Source: Stieleria varia
GTDB taxonomy: Bacteria; Planctomycetota; Planctomycetia; Pirellulales; Pirellulaceae
Assembly: GCF_038443385.1 (NCBI RefSeq)
Contig: NZ_CP151726.1
Coordinates: 6,448,001 to 6,512,000 of the forward strand
Direction: 5' to 3'
DNA length: 64,000 nucleotides
Positions 10,501-17,903 of this stretch are shown piece after piece. The notes under the pieces are model-generated. The model was not told where the DNA came from. It worked only from the letters and a program-made list of their open reading frames with translations, and made no database searches. The translations under genes and the position numbers were made by a program. Numbering within the stretch: position 1 is the stretch's first letter; each line of letters opens with the position of its first letter.

Positions 10501-11198
10501 TGCTCCACCACATGCTCAGGCTGACCGCTGCGAATGACTTCTTGATCATTCGCCAAATACATCTTCGCCAATTCGGCCGGGAACAAGTCAAAATCGGTCT
10601 TACCGATCAAGTCAAAGCTCGAACGACCGACAAGTTCACAAAACCGATCGTTCGCGTACAAAATTCGACCGTTTCGATCCTTTCGAAGCACGGATAGCTC
10701 CACGTGCTCACGCAGCGTTTGATGCTCTGCGTCGGAGGTCAATTGCGAGGGTGAGGGCGACAGTTCTCTCGCCGCGATCACTTGAGCAACCGCGTCGATT
10801 CGAACAACTTGGCTTTGCGAATCATTCACCACTGTCAGACGCTGATCAAGCCACTCAGTGTTTCCATCGTTATCGGTCACGCGGAACTTGTGACGTAGGC
10901 TGCCTGATTGTTTGGCCTTGTCCAAGTCTCGGCGGAACTGAGCACGGTCTTCGCTATGGATGCACTGGATCAGATCCTGCAGCATCAGCTTGGAATCGCA
11001 ATCGCAGCGAAATACTTGTTGGGCGCGATGATTGCAGAAAACCTTCGATTCGTCGCCGTTCCAGGCGACCGACCAAACAATCTCAGTGACACGGTCCAGG
11101 ATCTGACGAACCGACTCCAGAGGCGCAAGAGGGCAATCTGCGTGTGGCTGTGAATCGCTCATGAACCCGGTTCCAACGGAGGAGTTGACGCCCTCCAT
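7530..11198 (-). CDS. Hybrid sensor histidine kinase with four PAS, two REC and an Hpt domain
   Basis: A 1222-residue phosphorelay kinase without evident membrane segments, so probably cytoplasmic. Four PAS-like domains (about 30-135, 145-260, 280-390 and 410-525) precede the HisKA box SHEIRTPMN with H557. The ATPase domain contains GTGLGLAIS. A first receiver has D849 (VSDVNMPEQDG) and a second has D988 (LMDVQMPVMDG). The C-terminal Hpt domain has H1167 (AAHTLKGAS). The full His-Asp-His chain is present in one protein, BarA-like. No output regulator is adjacent; the lone CheY-like gene at 26073 is too distant to link. A shorter start at 11162 (MSDSQ) is possible because neither start has a strong ribosome binding site. 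Confidence 0.92.
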   Translation of the reverse strand: MEGVNSSVGTGFMSDSQPHADCPLAPLESVRQILDRVTEIVWSVAWNGDESKVFCNHRAQQVFRCDCDSKLMLQDLIQCIHSEDRAQFRRDLDKAKQSGSLRHKFRVTDNDGNTEWLDQRLTVVNDSQSQVVRIDAVAQVIAARELSPSPSQLTSDAEHQTLREHVELSVLRKDRNGRILYANDRFCELVGRSSFDLIGKTDFDLFPAELAKMYLANDQEVIRSGQPEHVVEQNIGHDGKVTYVEVLKLPTYDSKGDVVGIQVLFWDVSYQKAVESDLEQARFLMNTLLENVPDSVYFKNQKSQFIRISRSVAKALQLDDPADAIGKTDADFFLAERANRTLAEERAIMDTGEPIIAKLECETNADGEEVWRSTTKVPLRTSDGEILGTFGISRDVTRERRAENERNEERKLLRTIIDNIPSFIYVKDRHGRFVLGNQALMHMLGVDAEDALVSKNDYDFSPPELACEYVTDDQVVMRTGEPITNQEESCQLADGTRVWMSTTKVPLHDDSGQVRGIVGIGHDITNQKRVHEQLRAAKQAADAASKAKSDFLANMSHEIRTPMNAITGMTELLLDTRLTDTQREYLEMVRGSGDALLAIINDVLDFSKIEAGMLDIDTHPFELRELIGDTVKTLAVRAHEKHLELAFRVSPEIPQFVVGDAGRIRQVLVNLVGNAIKFTQKGEVVVEVTESRNTDQFNEICVCVRDTGMGIPEAKRESVFRAFEQSDSSTTRRFGGTGLGLAISTRLVEMMNGSIWVESQENVGSQFYFTVRLGFAPPEMLAEQRRGTVVLGGTRVLVVDDNKTNRTILHEILTSWGMNPTLADGTASAMQAIEIAREHGQPFGLIVSDVNMPEQDGFDFASLLRQEESYAKVPFIMLTSAGRAGDAERRSALDISERLMKPVKQSELFNSIVRVLGVSCAEDQHEKTSAADFGIRDLRILVAEDNIVNQKLAIGVLGENGHQVVIASNGQEAIDALQREPFDLVLMDVQMPVMDGLTATKAIREWEKPQGKHIPIIAMTANAMKGDREQCLAAGMDEYVPKPIRKATLFSCLAEVIKRQTQADSPTISLEQTLESTSQSETAVHDTMESPMVDEEDLGEDISGEIAESCADECPIHWDELSDMSSNNSDLLKQLLDAFVQESASLKAALQEGFQSDDANAIRAAAHTLKGASAAIAAPELSELCAELESQARASELENAPDLMKEIESELEKVLSAIADVR

Positions 11199-11567
11199 TG
11201 TACTTCAGTCCCGAGGGTCGCTCACCACAGGCCTCAATGCTGCCGCAAAAACCCCGGACCACGACGGATTCTGCGGTTTGCAACGAGTCGATGACGCCAG
11301 AGTGAGCCGTGGGCCGTAAGTCATCGGGGGTGCGGTAGGCCCGGCCGCTTACGAGAGCGTCGCGGCTCACTCGATCAACAGGCCGCTAAGCGCGGATTGG
11401 CACGAAAACAGTCTGCACATATCAGCCGCCACGCGATAGCGTCCGGTTCTCACGCCTCTACTCGGGAACCGGACGCTATCGCGTGCCGGCTGATGAATAT
11501 CCAGGCTAACACGCCAACTCGCATCGGTTGCAGCATCATCGCGCCCTCCGCCAACAAATGGTTCAGG
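11199..11567. other. Intergenic region with palindromic repeats
   Basis: No gene was seen. It holds GTGAGCCGTGGGCCGTAAG and its rough reverse (CTTACGAGAGCGTCGCGGCTCAC) at about 11302-11372, followed by repeat R3 (11391-11498). It separates the kinase promoter from the 3' end of the sulfatase gene, so the palindromes may also stop transcription. Confidence 0.6.
11391..11498. repeat. Dispersed palindromic repeat R3, copy 1
   Basis: A unit of about 108 bp starting CGGATTGGCACGAAAACAG. It has long inverted arms, TCAGCCGCCACGCGATAGCG and, from the other side, TCAGCCGGCACGCGATAGCG, both continuing into TCCGGTTC. A near-identical full copy is at 29508-29615 and an inverted half copy at 56848-56897. 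Confidence 0.85.
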
Positions 11568-13025
11568 CTACCGACCGTTCGCCCCTGACGAAATACCCAA
11601 CTCGACTGCCCACCACTGCAGATAGTCATCGTCGGAGATCGCAGGGTTCAAGCCACGTTGTTTCATGGCCTTTTCGTAGTAGGCCGTCTTTTCTTTCATC
11701 AACGCAACCATGTCGACCGTCTTGCTTTCGTCAATTGCCCCCGTATCCCCGGTCTGGTCAATCCAGCGATCCAGCTCCTGACGTAATCGAGCTAGCGTCG
11801 CTTGATGGCGTTCCTCTCCAGCGAGATTGTGCATTTCGTTTGGATCGGCGTTCAAGTCATAGAGTTCCTCTGCAGGACGCGTCTCCGCCATGAACGGAGC
11901 GTCCCATTTGCCTTGCTCGTGCAGCACCTTCATCAACGTGACGACCGGATACGAGAGCTTTTTGTAGCTGCTGAGTTGTAAATACGGTCGATCGGGATAG
12001 TAATTGCGAATGTATTTGAAATCTCGTGTGCGAACACAACGGATTCGGTCCACCGCATCGCCACATCGATCACGCGCCGCAAACAGCTTCTCGTGACCAA
12101 CACTGGACAACAGACTCAAACCCGGCAGTCCCGGTTGGGATATCCCTGCAGCCGCGAGCGTGGTGGGCATCAAATCCAGCAGCGAAGTAAGCCGGTCGTC
12201 AGATTTCCCCGCTGCGATCTTGCCCGGCCAACTCACGATCAACGGCGTATGCAGCCCGCCGTCGTAGAGCCATTGTTTACCACGCACGTGCGGGCGACCG
12301 TGGTCACCAAAGAAAAGCACGAGTGTGTTCTCACGAAGCCCTTCGGCCTCCAGTCGATCGAGTACTCGGCCGACCTTTCGATCCAATTCTTCGATCGATG
12401 CCAAGTAATCTGACCAGTCAGCCCGAGTGATGGGATGTTCGGGATAGTAAGGTGGGATCGGTGCGTCAGAGTGAATCCGATCGGACTTCACGAAGGGTCT
12501 GTGCGGCTCCTTGATTTGAATTTGAGCAAAGAACGGTTGTTCCGGTTGACGCTGCGACCAATCGTTGCCGTCAAAGAATTCTTTGGAGTCATAGACAAAG
12601 TTGAAATGCGACTTCGCAACCTTCTTGTCATTTGCCAGCCCATGACCGTTGCTGACGAAATACCCCGCTTGTCGCATCAAGCCCGTCACCGTGGGAACGG
12701 ACTCTGGCAGCGGTTGCTTGTCACGGGTGTTGTGATGCTGGGCATTGATCTCGATCTGATAACGACCGGTCTGAAAAGCCGTTCGGGACGATGAGCAGAC
12801 CGGAGCGGTAGAGAATGCGTGTGTGAAAAGGGTACCGTTGGCAGCGAGTCGATCGATATTGGGAGTAGAAACGGAGGGATAACCGCAACACCCCAGTTCC
12901 GGACCGAGGTCATCCGCAATGATCCAAACGACATTGGGTGGCGTCTCTGCAAAGGAGGTGTCTATCGCAGAGCTCAACGTCAGGAAGACCAGGGCGGAGA
13001 GAAGACAGAGGCTTTGAGTTTTCAT
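11568..13025 (-). CDS. Secreted sulfatase (CSSSR type)
   Basis: A 485-residue sulfatase with a signal peptide (to about residue 26). The N-terminal metal site is IIADDLG. The formylglycine motif is C77-S-S-S-R81, with Ser replacing the usual Pro at the third position. Lower sequence motifs include GKWL-like GKQWL and FFGDHGRPH, typical of the alkaline-phosphatase fold. It should hydrolyse sulfate esters or sulfamates on exported polysaccharides in the periplasm or outside; CSSSR is seen in some sulfamidase-like groups, but the substrate is not decidable here. It needs a formylglycine-generating enzyme, which is not encoded in this window. It stands alone, with repeats on both sides. Confidence 0.9.
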   Translation of the reverse strand: MKTQSLCLLSALVFLTLSSAIDTSFAETPPNVVWIIADDLGPELGCCGYPSVSTPNIDRLAANGTLFTHAFSTAPVCSSSRTAFQTGRYQIEINAQHHNTRDKQPLPESVPTVTGLMRQAGYFVSNGHGLANDKKVAKSHFNFVYDSKEFFDGNDWSQRQPEQPFFAQIQIKEPHRPFVKSDRIHSDAPIPPYYPEHPITRADWSDYLASIEELDRKVGRVLDRLEAEGLRENTLVLFFGDHGRPHVRGKQWLYDGGLHTPLIVSWPGKIAAGKSDDRLTSLLDLMPTTLAAAGISQPGLPGLSLLSSVGHEKLFAARDRCGDAVDRIRCVRTRDFKYIRNYYPDRPYLQLSSYKKLSYPVVTLMKVLHEQGKWDAPFMAETRPAEELYDLNADPNEMHNLAGEERHQATLARLRQELDRWIDQTGDTGAIDESKTVDMVALMKEKTAYYEKAMKQRGLNPAISDDDYLQWWAVELGISSGANGR

Positions 13026-13040
13026 GTAGCGGTTCCTTCT

Positions 13041-13134
13041 GTACGTCAGCCTTTCCAGGCTGACATGCGCTGAGTGTCAGCCTGGAAAGGCTGACGTACA
13101 TTGAGGCTGACGTACATTGAGGCTGACGTACACA
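13041..13134. repeat. Perfect 24-bp inverted repeat plus tandem GGCTGACGTACATTGA units
   Basis: Arms of 24 bp (13041-13064 and 13076-13099) are exact reverse complements around an 11-base loop. Tandem repeats of GGCTGACGTACATTGA follow. It lies after the 3' end of the minus-strand redoxin gene and just upstream of the sulfatase start. It may act as terminator for the former or as a control element for the latter. Confidence 0.75.
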
Positions 13135-13138
13135 AATC

Positions 13139-14869
13139 TCACTCTGCGGTGGGGACGGTTTCCATGAAGCCGATCATCATCTCATCCCAGCTTTGGTCTC
13201 CCCAGCCGACTTCGCGTCCCGGGTCGGGGTTGCTGAGATTGGACCCAGAGTTGTCGTACCACGCGGTACACTCGACAACGGTACCACGCGGCAATTTCTT
13301 TGGTTCCGCCAAAACGTACTTGAGCTGCCAATTGAAATCGTAGCGAGGAATGTCCAGCAGGACTTCTCTCTCTCCGTTTGGAAAGCGTGCTTCGTAGCGA
13401 AATGCTTTGCCCCGCAGATGCATGTGCGGCGTCATGCTCAACAAGGCCTCATCTTCCTGGACTTTGTATTTCGCTCGGACTTCGTAGTCGTCGTCGTGCG
13501 CTGGAATCTGGAACTTTGTGTTGACCGCGATGCGTCCGATCAACGGTTTCTGGACCTTTTCTTTCTCCGTGAAACAAACGCCGACGTAGCTCAAATCGGT
13601 TTGTTCGGTTCCGTTGGGCGTGTAGTGCAGTTCAAACAACAGCTTACTGCCGGCTTTGACGTGAACTGCGACCCCGTCTGGGCAGACCACAGGCAGGCTG
13701 CCGGGGGCGTAACCCGCCAAGACTTGTTCCAAATCCACGTCTTTCTTTCCCGGCGGAATGACGAAAGCGAGAATGTGGTGGACGACCGCGACGTTCTGCG
13801 GTCGCGCTTCCGTCGCCACAATGTATTTGTCTTCGTCCCAACCGGGATCGACAACGAAGCGTTGGTAGTCCACGACGCCCTGAGCGGGAACGGTGAACGG
13901 TTCTTTCCGCATCTGAATGACTTGGTCAGGTTCGGGAATCTTCCATCCGGCAACAAACTGAGGTGGTTCAGGCAGATCCGCTGCGTCGCCTTCGGGCATC
14001 CCATTGTCGATCCAAGTCACGATCAGCTCTCGTTCACGCTCCGACAATCTTGCATCGTTGGCGAACCGCCCATGCTCAGGATTGGCAAACCACGGGGGCA
14101 TGCGATTCTCATCGATGACTTCGATGATGGTATCCTCCCACCCCATGACGTCCTTGTAGGAGGTCAATGTAAAAGGAGCAATTTCGCCCTCGCGATGGCA
14201 GCTCACACATCTAGCGTTCAGGATCGGCGCGATGTGTTTGGTAAAAGTGATTTCGCCGGATGGCTCGATCGGTTTGACACGCCCGATATGGCAACCGACA
14301 ACATCCGTTCGCGCACTGGAGATGTCCTTGCCTGCAAGCAATTCGTCGATCGCAATGGCCAAGTCATTTCGCATCGGAGCCTCGCGACTGTAGCCGACGC
14401 CATACTGATCGTCGATTCGACCGTGATAGCGAATCACACGCTGACGATCCAGCAAGAATACTTCGGGTGTTCGCGAGGCACCAAAGACGTCCGCGACTCG
14501 ATTACCAACATCTTTGAGCATCGGAAACGGAATGTCGAATCGGTTCTGGTACGCCAGCAATTCCGTCATGCTGTCGTGCTTGTTGCTGTTGATGCCGATG
14601 ATTGTGACGCCTTGCTCAGCGTACTTGGTTTGCAACTGGGCGAGACGACGACCGTACAGCTTTGCCAGGGGACATTCGGTGCCCAAGAAAACGACGGCGA
14701 TCAACTCTCTGTCGTCAAAATCGCTCATTGCAACCGGTTTGCCATAACAGTTGTCCAGCGCGAAGGATTCGATTCGCTTGCCGATCGGCGACGGTCCTGC
14801 CTGCCAAGCCGTGCAGATGGAAGAACACACCAGCAACAAAAAGACGGCAACGAGCGAGCGGGCATACAC
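13139..14869 (-). CDS. Redoxin / cytochrome c / Cu-monooxygenase-like fusion protein
   Basis: A 576-residue exported protein with three parts. Residues 25-185 are an AhpC/TlpA-like thioredoxin fold (FLGTECPLAKLYGRRL) that keeps only one cysteine at the active-site position. Residues 205-290 form a cytochrome c domain with C221-V-S-C224-H225. The C-terminal half resembles the copper type II ascorbate-dependent monooxygenase fold, with paired His motifs VVHHILAF and TPHMHLRG. This three-part architecture is known from planctomycete-type genomes, but its reaction is not established. A redox enzyme receiving electrons through the heme is a reasonable inference. The 576-codon frame on the opposite strand is a shadow. 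Confidence 0.8.
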   Translation of the reverse strand: MYARSLVAVFLLLVCSSICTAWQAGPSPIGKRIESFALDNCYGKPVAMSDFDDRELIAVVFLGTECPLAKLYGRRLAQLQTKYAEQGVTIIGINSNKHDSMTELLAYQNRFDIPFPMLKDVGNRVADVFGASRTPEVFLLDRQRVIRYHGRIDDQYGVGYSREAPMRNDLAIAIDELLAGKDISSARTDVVGCHIGRVKPIEPSGEITFTKHIAPILNARCVSCHREGEIAPFTLTSYKDVMGWEDTIIEVIDENRMPPWFANPEHGRFANDARLSERERELIVTWIDNGMPEGDAADLPEPPQFVAGWKIPEPDQVIQMRKEPFTVPAQGVVDYQRFVVDPGWDEDKYIVATEARPQNVAVVHHILAFVIPPGKKDVDLEQVLAGYAPGSLPVVCPDGVAVHVKAGSKLLFELHYTPNGTEQTDLSYVGVCFTEKEKVQKPLIGRIAVNTKFQIPAHDDDYEVRAKYKVQEDEALLSMTPHMHLRGKAFRYEARFPNGEREVLLDIPRYDFNWQLKYVLAEPKKLPRGTVVECTAWYDNSGSNLSNPDPGREVGWGDQSWDEMMIGFMETVPTAE

Positions 14870-15336
14870 AGAAAGGAACTCCGATTCGTGTTCAAGACGT
14901 CTGGTTTAGAGAAGATGAAATGATGATACCGGCAAACTTTTTCAGCAGTCGGTCGGCGTTGAAAAAACGCTGACAGCGTGCGGAAACCGCCCGTCTCCTT
15001 AACCGAATCTTAACAATCCGAGGTTTGATGCACAATGCTCGCGGGTGGTGCGGGTTATGCGGCGTCACATTGGCAATCTGGATGCATCACGCGGGTCGTA
15101 GTTGTTGGGTTCGGGTGATGGATGATGCTGCACAGGTGGGTGGGGACGATGCTATCAGACTCGAAACGAGAGGTTCGTCAAGTGAAATCTTCACATCTGG
15201 GTCGATGAAACGTTTGGATTAAGAAACCCGAGATTTCGGCGTTTTTAATATTGTTATTCCAAGAGTCAGTCTTCGGTGGGCGTCGAACGGATTCGACGCG
15301 GAACACTCTTGCTGAAACCATGGATGGTTCATCACG
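14870..15336. other. Intergenic region upstream of porin gene
   Basis: No gene or long repeat was recognised. The region separates two divergent genes and must hold both promoters. The plus-strand stretch next to the porin is AT-rich (GGCGTTTTTAATATTGTTATT at about 15238), consistent with promoter sequence. Confidence 0.4.
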
Positions 15337-16893
15337 ATGAAAGTATTTGAATTCTGGCGGTGGCGCAGTGTCGCTGCCGCACTCGCATTCACTGCAGTCG
15401 GTTCCGTAGCCGTTGGGGCGGACAACGATCTGTTGGGACTTGTCTCTGGGTCCAATGCGCCGATTTACGAAACGGCGTACTTGTTCGGCGAGGACACCGA
15501 GGAAAACTCGGACGGTGAAGCCGATGAGAAGGACGACGAGGATGATGAAGCCGTCGTGCCGTTGAAGGACTACCAGAAACTGCTCGAACGAGTCGATGGC
15601 TTGGAGGAGTCCTGGGAAGGCTACCAAGAAAAGCTCAAGGACGAAGCGGACGCGAAAAAGAAGAAACCGGAGTTCAAGATCAACGGCCGAGTTCACTTGG
15701 ATAACTGGAATTTCCTGGACTCCGACGCTGGAATCAACTTCCTAGAGTCAGGAAACCCCGTTGATGACCCGGAGAATCGATGGGATTTCCGTCGTATCCG
15801 TCTGGAGATCGCTGGTACCGTCCCCGGAAACATGCTTTACCGGATCCAGATCGACTTTAACAATCCAAGCTCTGCCGAGATGAAGGACGTCTATCTCGGT
15901 TTCAACAACCTGCCGAACAACCAAACCTTCTTGATCGGGAACCAGAAACGACCGATCGGTTTGGATCACCTTAACAGCAGCCGTCACAACGTATTCGCCG
16001 AGCGTCCTTTGGCCGTTGAGACATTCAACGAAGACGCTCGTCGCTTGGGTGCCTGTATGTACGGGCACAACGATAGTGAGTCGATCAACTGGCGTTATGG
16101 CGGCTTCTTGCTGGAGAACATCAGCACCGACGGACGCTACCGCGGCGACTTCCACGAAGCCGGTTTGTACGGTCGATTGGCTGCCAGCCCCTGGTACGAC
16201 GAAATCAGCGGCGGACGAGGCTATTACCACTGTGCGGTCGCCGGCTCTTTCAATGCTGTCGATGGAGACGGAACAACCGACCTGGATCAGAACTCCAACG
16301 AAAGTCGTTTCCGGACTCGTCCCTTGGCACGCAGTGACTCACGATGGTGGGACACCGGGCGAATTTTGGGCGCCAACAACTACGAGCAGCTCGCATTCGA
16401 ATCGATGCTAAACATCGGCGCCTTGCAAATCACTGGCGAATACATCAGCACTTGGCTGCAGCGTGATGCCGTGGGCGGATTCAACGGCGAAGACTTGCAC
16501 TTCCACGGAGGATACATCTTTGCCAACTACTACTTGACTGGCGAACACGTTCCGTTGGATCGTACTTCAGGTACGATTGACCGAGTCAAACCATTCGAGA
16601 ACTTCTTTCTGGTGGATCGCTGCAACGGCGGTCGCGGTCGAGGCATGGGAGCTCTGTCGCTTGGTCTGCGAGCAGACTACCTGGACCTGAGTGACTCCGA
16701 CATCCGTGGAGGTGATGGGTACGCTTTGACGGCAGGTGCCAACTGGTACTGGACCGCTTACTCCAAGGTGCAAGCAAACCTCATCACTGGCGAAATCAAC
16801 AATGCCGGTCAAGGACGATCGGCGGTACCATTGGCAGCAGGGGTTGACGGCGATTTCTCCATCCTTGGCTTCCGCTACATGATTGATTTTTAA
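15337..16893 (+). CDS. OprO/OprP-type outer-membrane porin
   Basis: A 518-residue outer-membrane protein. A signal peptide (to about residue 28) is followed by an acidic, low-complexity stretch (about 48-70) and a short coiled coil (KDYQKLLERVDGLEESWEGY). A beta-barrel of the phosphate-selective porin O/P type follows (INGRVHLDNWNF, RRIRLEIAGTVPGNMLYRIQ, LGFNNLPNNQTFLIGNQKRP). It ends in an aromatic-rich strand finishing in Phe (FRYMIDF), as expected for barrel assembly. A negatively charged spacer before the barrel is common in planctomycete porins. The substrate could be phosphate, polyphosphate or other anions. It is followed 61 bp later by a cysteine-rich secreted protein that probably shares its transcript. 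Confidence 0.85.
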   Translation: MKVFEFWRWRSVAAALAFTAVGSVAVGADNDLLGLVSGSNAPIYETAYLFGEDTEENSDGEADEKDDEDDEAVVPLKDYQKLLERVDGLEESWEGYQEKLKDEADAKKKKPEFKINGRVHLDNWNFLDSDAGINFLESGNPVDDPENRWDFRRIRLEIAGTVPGNMLYRIQIDFNNPSSAEMKDVYLGFNNLPNNQTFLIGNQKRPIGLDHLNSSRHNVFAERPLAVETFNEDARRLGACMYGHNDSESINWRYGGFLLENISTDGRYRGDFHEAGLYGRLAASPWYDEISGGRGYYHCAVAGSFNAVDGDGTTDLDQNSNESRFRTRPLARSDSRWWDTGRILGANNYEQLAFESMLNIGALQITGEYISTWLQRDAVGGFNGEDLHFHGGYIFANYYLTGEHVPLDRTSGTIDRVKPFENFFLVDRCNGGRGRGMGALSLGLRADYLDLSDSDIRGGDGYALTAGANWYWTAYSKVQANLITGEINNAGQGRSAVPLAAGVDGDFSILGFRYMIDF

Positions 16894-16954
16894 CCCCAAA
16901 TTGAACATCAATCGTACCCGAAATAGCAACTCACTCACGGAAGGTGAATAACCC

Positions 16955-17554
16955 ATGTCTCTCAAAAAATTGACCCTGGCAAGCGCCCTGTTTGCTTTGA
17001 CGCTCTGCATGGGCGTCGCTTCGACAGCCACGGCTGGCCAACTGCTCGATCAAACCGGTTGCCAATGCTGCCCCGTTTGCGACCATGTGTGCAAACTGGA
17101 CGCGGAAGAAATCGAAGTGGAGAAGACCTGCTTTAAAGTCGAATCCAAGGCGATCTGTATCCCTCGCGTTGTGTTTCCTTGGCAGAAAGCCAAGAAGCAA
17201 CAGTGTGCGTCGTGCGACTCCTGTAGCGGTCGCGGCTGCACCGCATGCGTTCACAACGGAGCCCGCGTCCGCAAGGTCTGCGTGCTGAAGACCGAAAAGT
17301 ACAAGTGCCCCGCGTGCAAGTACACTTGGTCGGCTGAAAAGAAAGACACCTGCGGCGGTTGCTGTGGTAACGCATCGTGTGATGGTGACTGCGGACATGC
17401 GTGTGACAGCGGGTACAGCGTCCCAGTTGCCCCCGATTCGATCATGCAAGAGCCAACGATGGAGGCACCGGTTGCACCCGTTCCCGCCGTCGAACACCAC
17501 GAGTACGGTCTGGAACCAGTCTCCCTTGAGCCGACGCCGGTAGCGACGCCATAG
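16955..17554 (+). CDS. Cysteine-rich secreted protein of unknown function
   Basis: A 199-residue protein with a clear signal peptide (KLTLASALFALTLCMGVASTATA) and 21 cysteines in the mature part. They occur as CQCCPVC, CASCDSCSGRGCTAC, CPAC and CGGCCGNASCDGDCGHAC. The C-terminal 60 residues are Pro/Val/Glu-rich and cysteine-free. The pairs could form disulfides or bind metal. Planctomycete walls are known to contain Cys-rich proteins, so an envelope role is plausible but not shown. A ribosome binding site (GGAAGGTG) precedes the ATG. It lies behind the porin and is closed by the terminator at 17596. No family was recognised. Confidence 0.75.
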   Translation: MSLKKLTLASALFALTLCMGVASTATAGQLLDQTGCQCCPVCDHVCKLDAEEIEVEKTCFKVESKAICIPRVVFPWQKAKKQQCASCDSCSGRGCTACVHNGARVRKVCVLKTEKYKCPACKYTWSAEKKDTCGGCCGNASCDGDCGHACDSGYSVPVAPDSIMQEPTMEAPVAPVPAVEHHEYGLEPVSLEPTPVATP

Positions 17555-17595
17555 TATTCGTCGCAACCACGGTTGGCAGTTGTGCAGACCCTCGA

Positions 17596-17629
17596 ACAGC
17601 CGAAGTGCACCAGCACTTCGGCTGTTTTC
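17596..17629 (+). terminator. Rho-independent terminator after Cys-rich gene
   Basis: A perfect 13-bp stem (ACAGCCGAAGTGC with its complement GCACTTCGGCTGT), a 4-base loop and a TTTT run. It sits 41 bases downstream of the stop codon and probably ends the porin/Cys-rich transcript. Confidence 0.9.
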
Positions 17630-17641
17630 GTGATCGACATG

Positions 17642-17752
17642 TAGCCGCGTCTCTCCGAGACGCGCGGTAATCAATTGTCGCTCGACTTTCCAAGTCGATA
17701 GCGTTCTCCGCTGTACGTTGTCGACTCGGAGAGTCGAACGACAATCCGCAAG
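17642..17752. repeat. Palindromic repeat R6, copy 1, and adjoining hairpin
   Basis: It starts with TAGCCGCGTCTCTCCGAGAC followed by GCG, found again at 54019-54041. It continues into a second imperfect hairpin with arms TTGTCGCTCGACTTTCCAAG and, in reverse, TTGTCGTTCGACTCTCCGAG. It fills the space before the next promoter. Confidence 0.75.
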
Positions 17753-17903
17753 CGGCAACTTATTAATCGCACGTCCCGAGAGGCTCGGCTATGTGGGAAC
17801 AGCGTGGAAATGACCGAGAACCAATATTCAGCCTCGTCACGTCAGCTTTCCACACCGCCGACGTGTAAGATAGCGGCGAAGTGATTCTCTTCGTTTCCAA
17901 CAG

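Noticed and set aside
11161-11198. Alternative start of the hybrid kinase at 11162
   Set aside because: Not excluded, but neither start has a clear ribosome site and the twelve-residue difference carries no domain, so the longer form was kept.
13193-14923. 576-codon plus-strand open frame
   Set aside because: It is the mirror of the redoxin/cytochrome gene at 13139-14869; the minus strand has signal peptide and CxxCH motifs, this frame has none.
16931-17758. 275-codon minus-strand frame opposite the Cys-rich gene
   Set aside because: It has no start context or family features and would read through the terminator stem; the plus strand has a leader and ribosome site.
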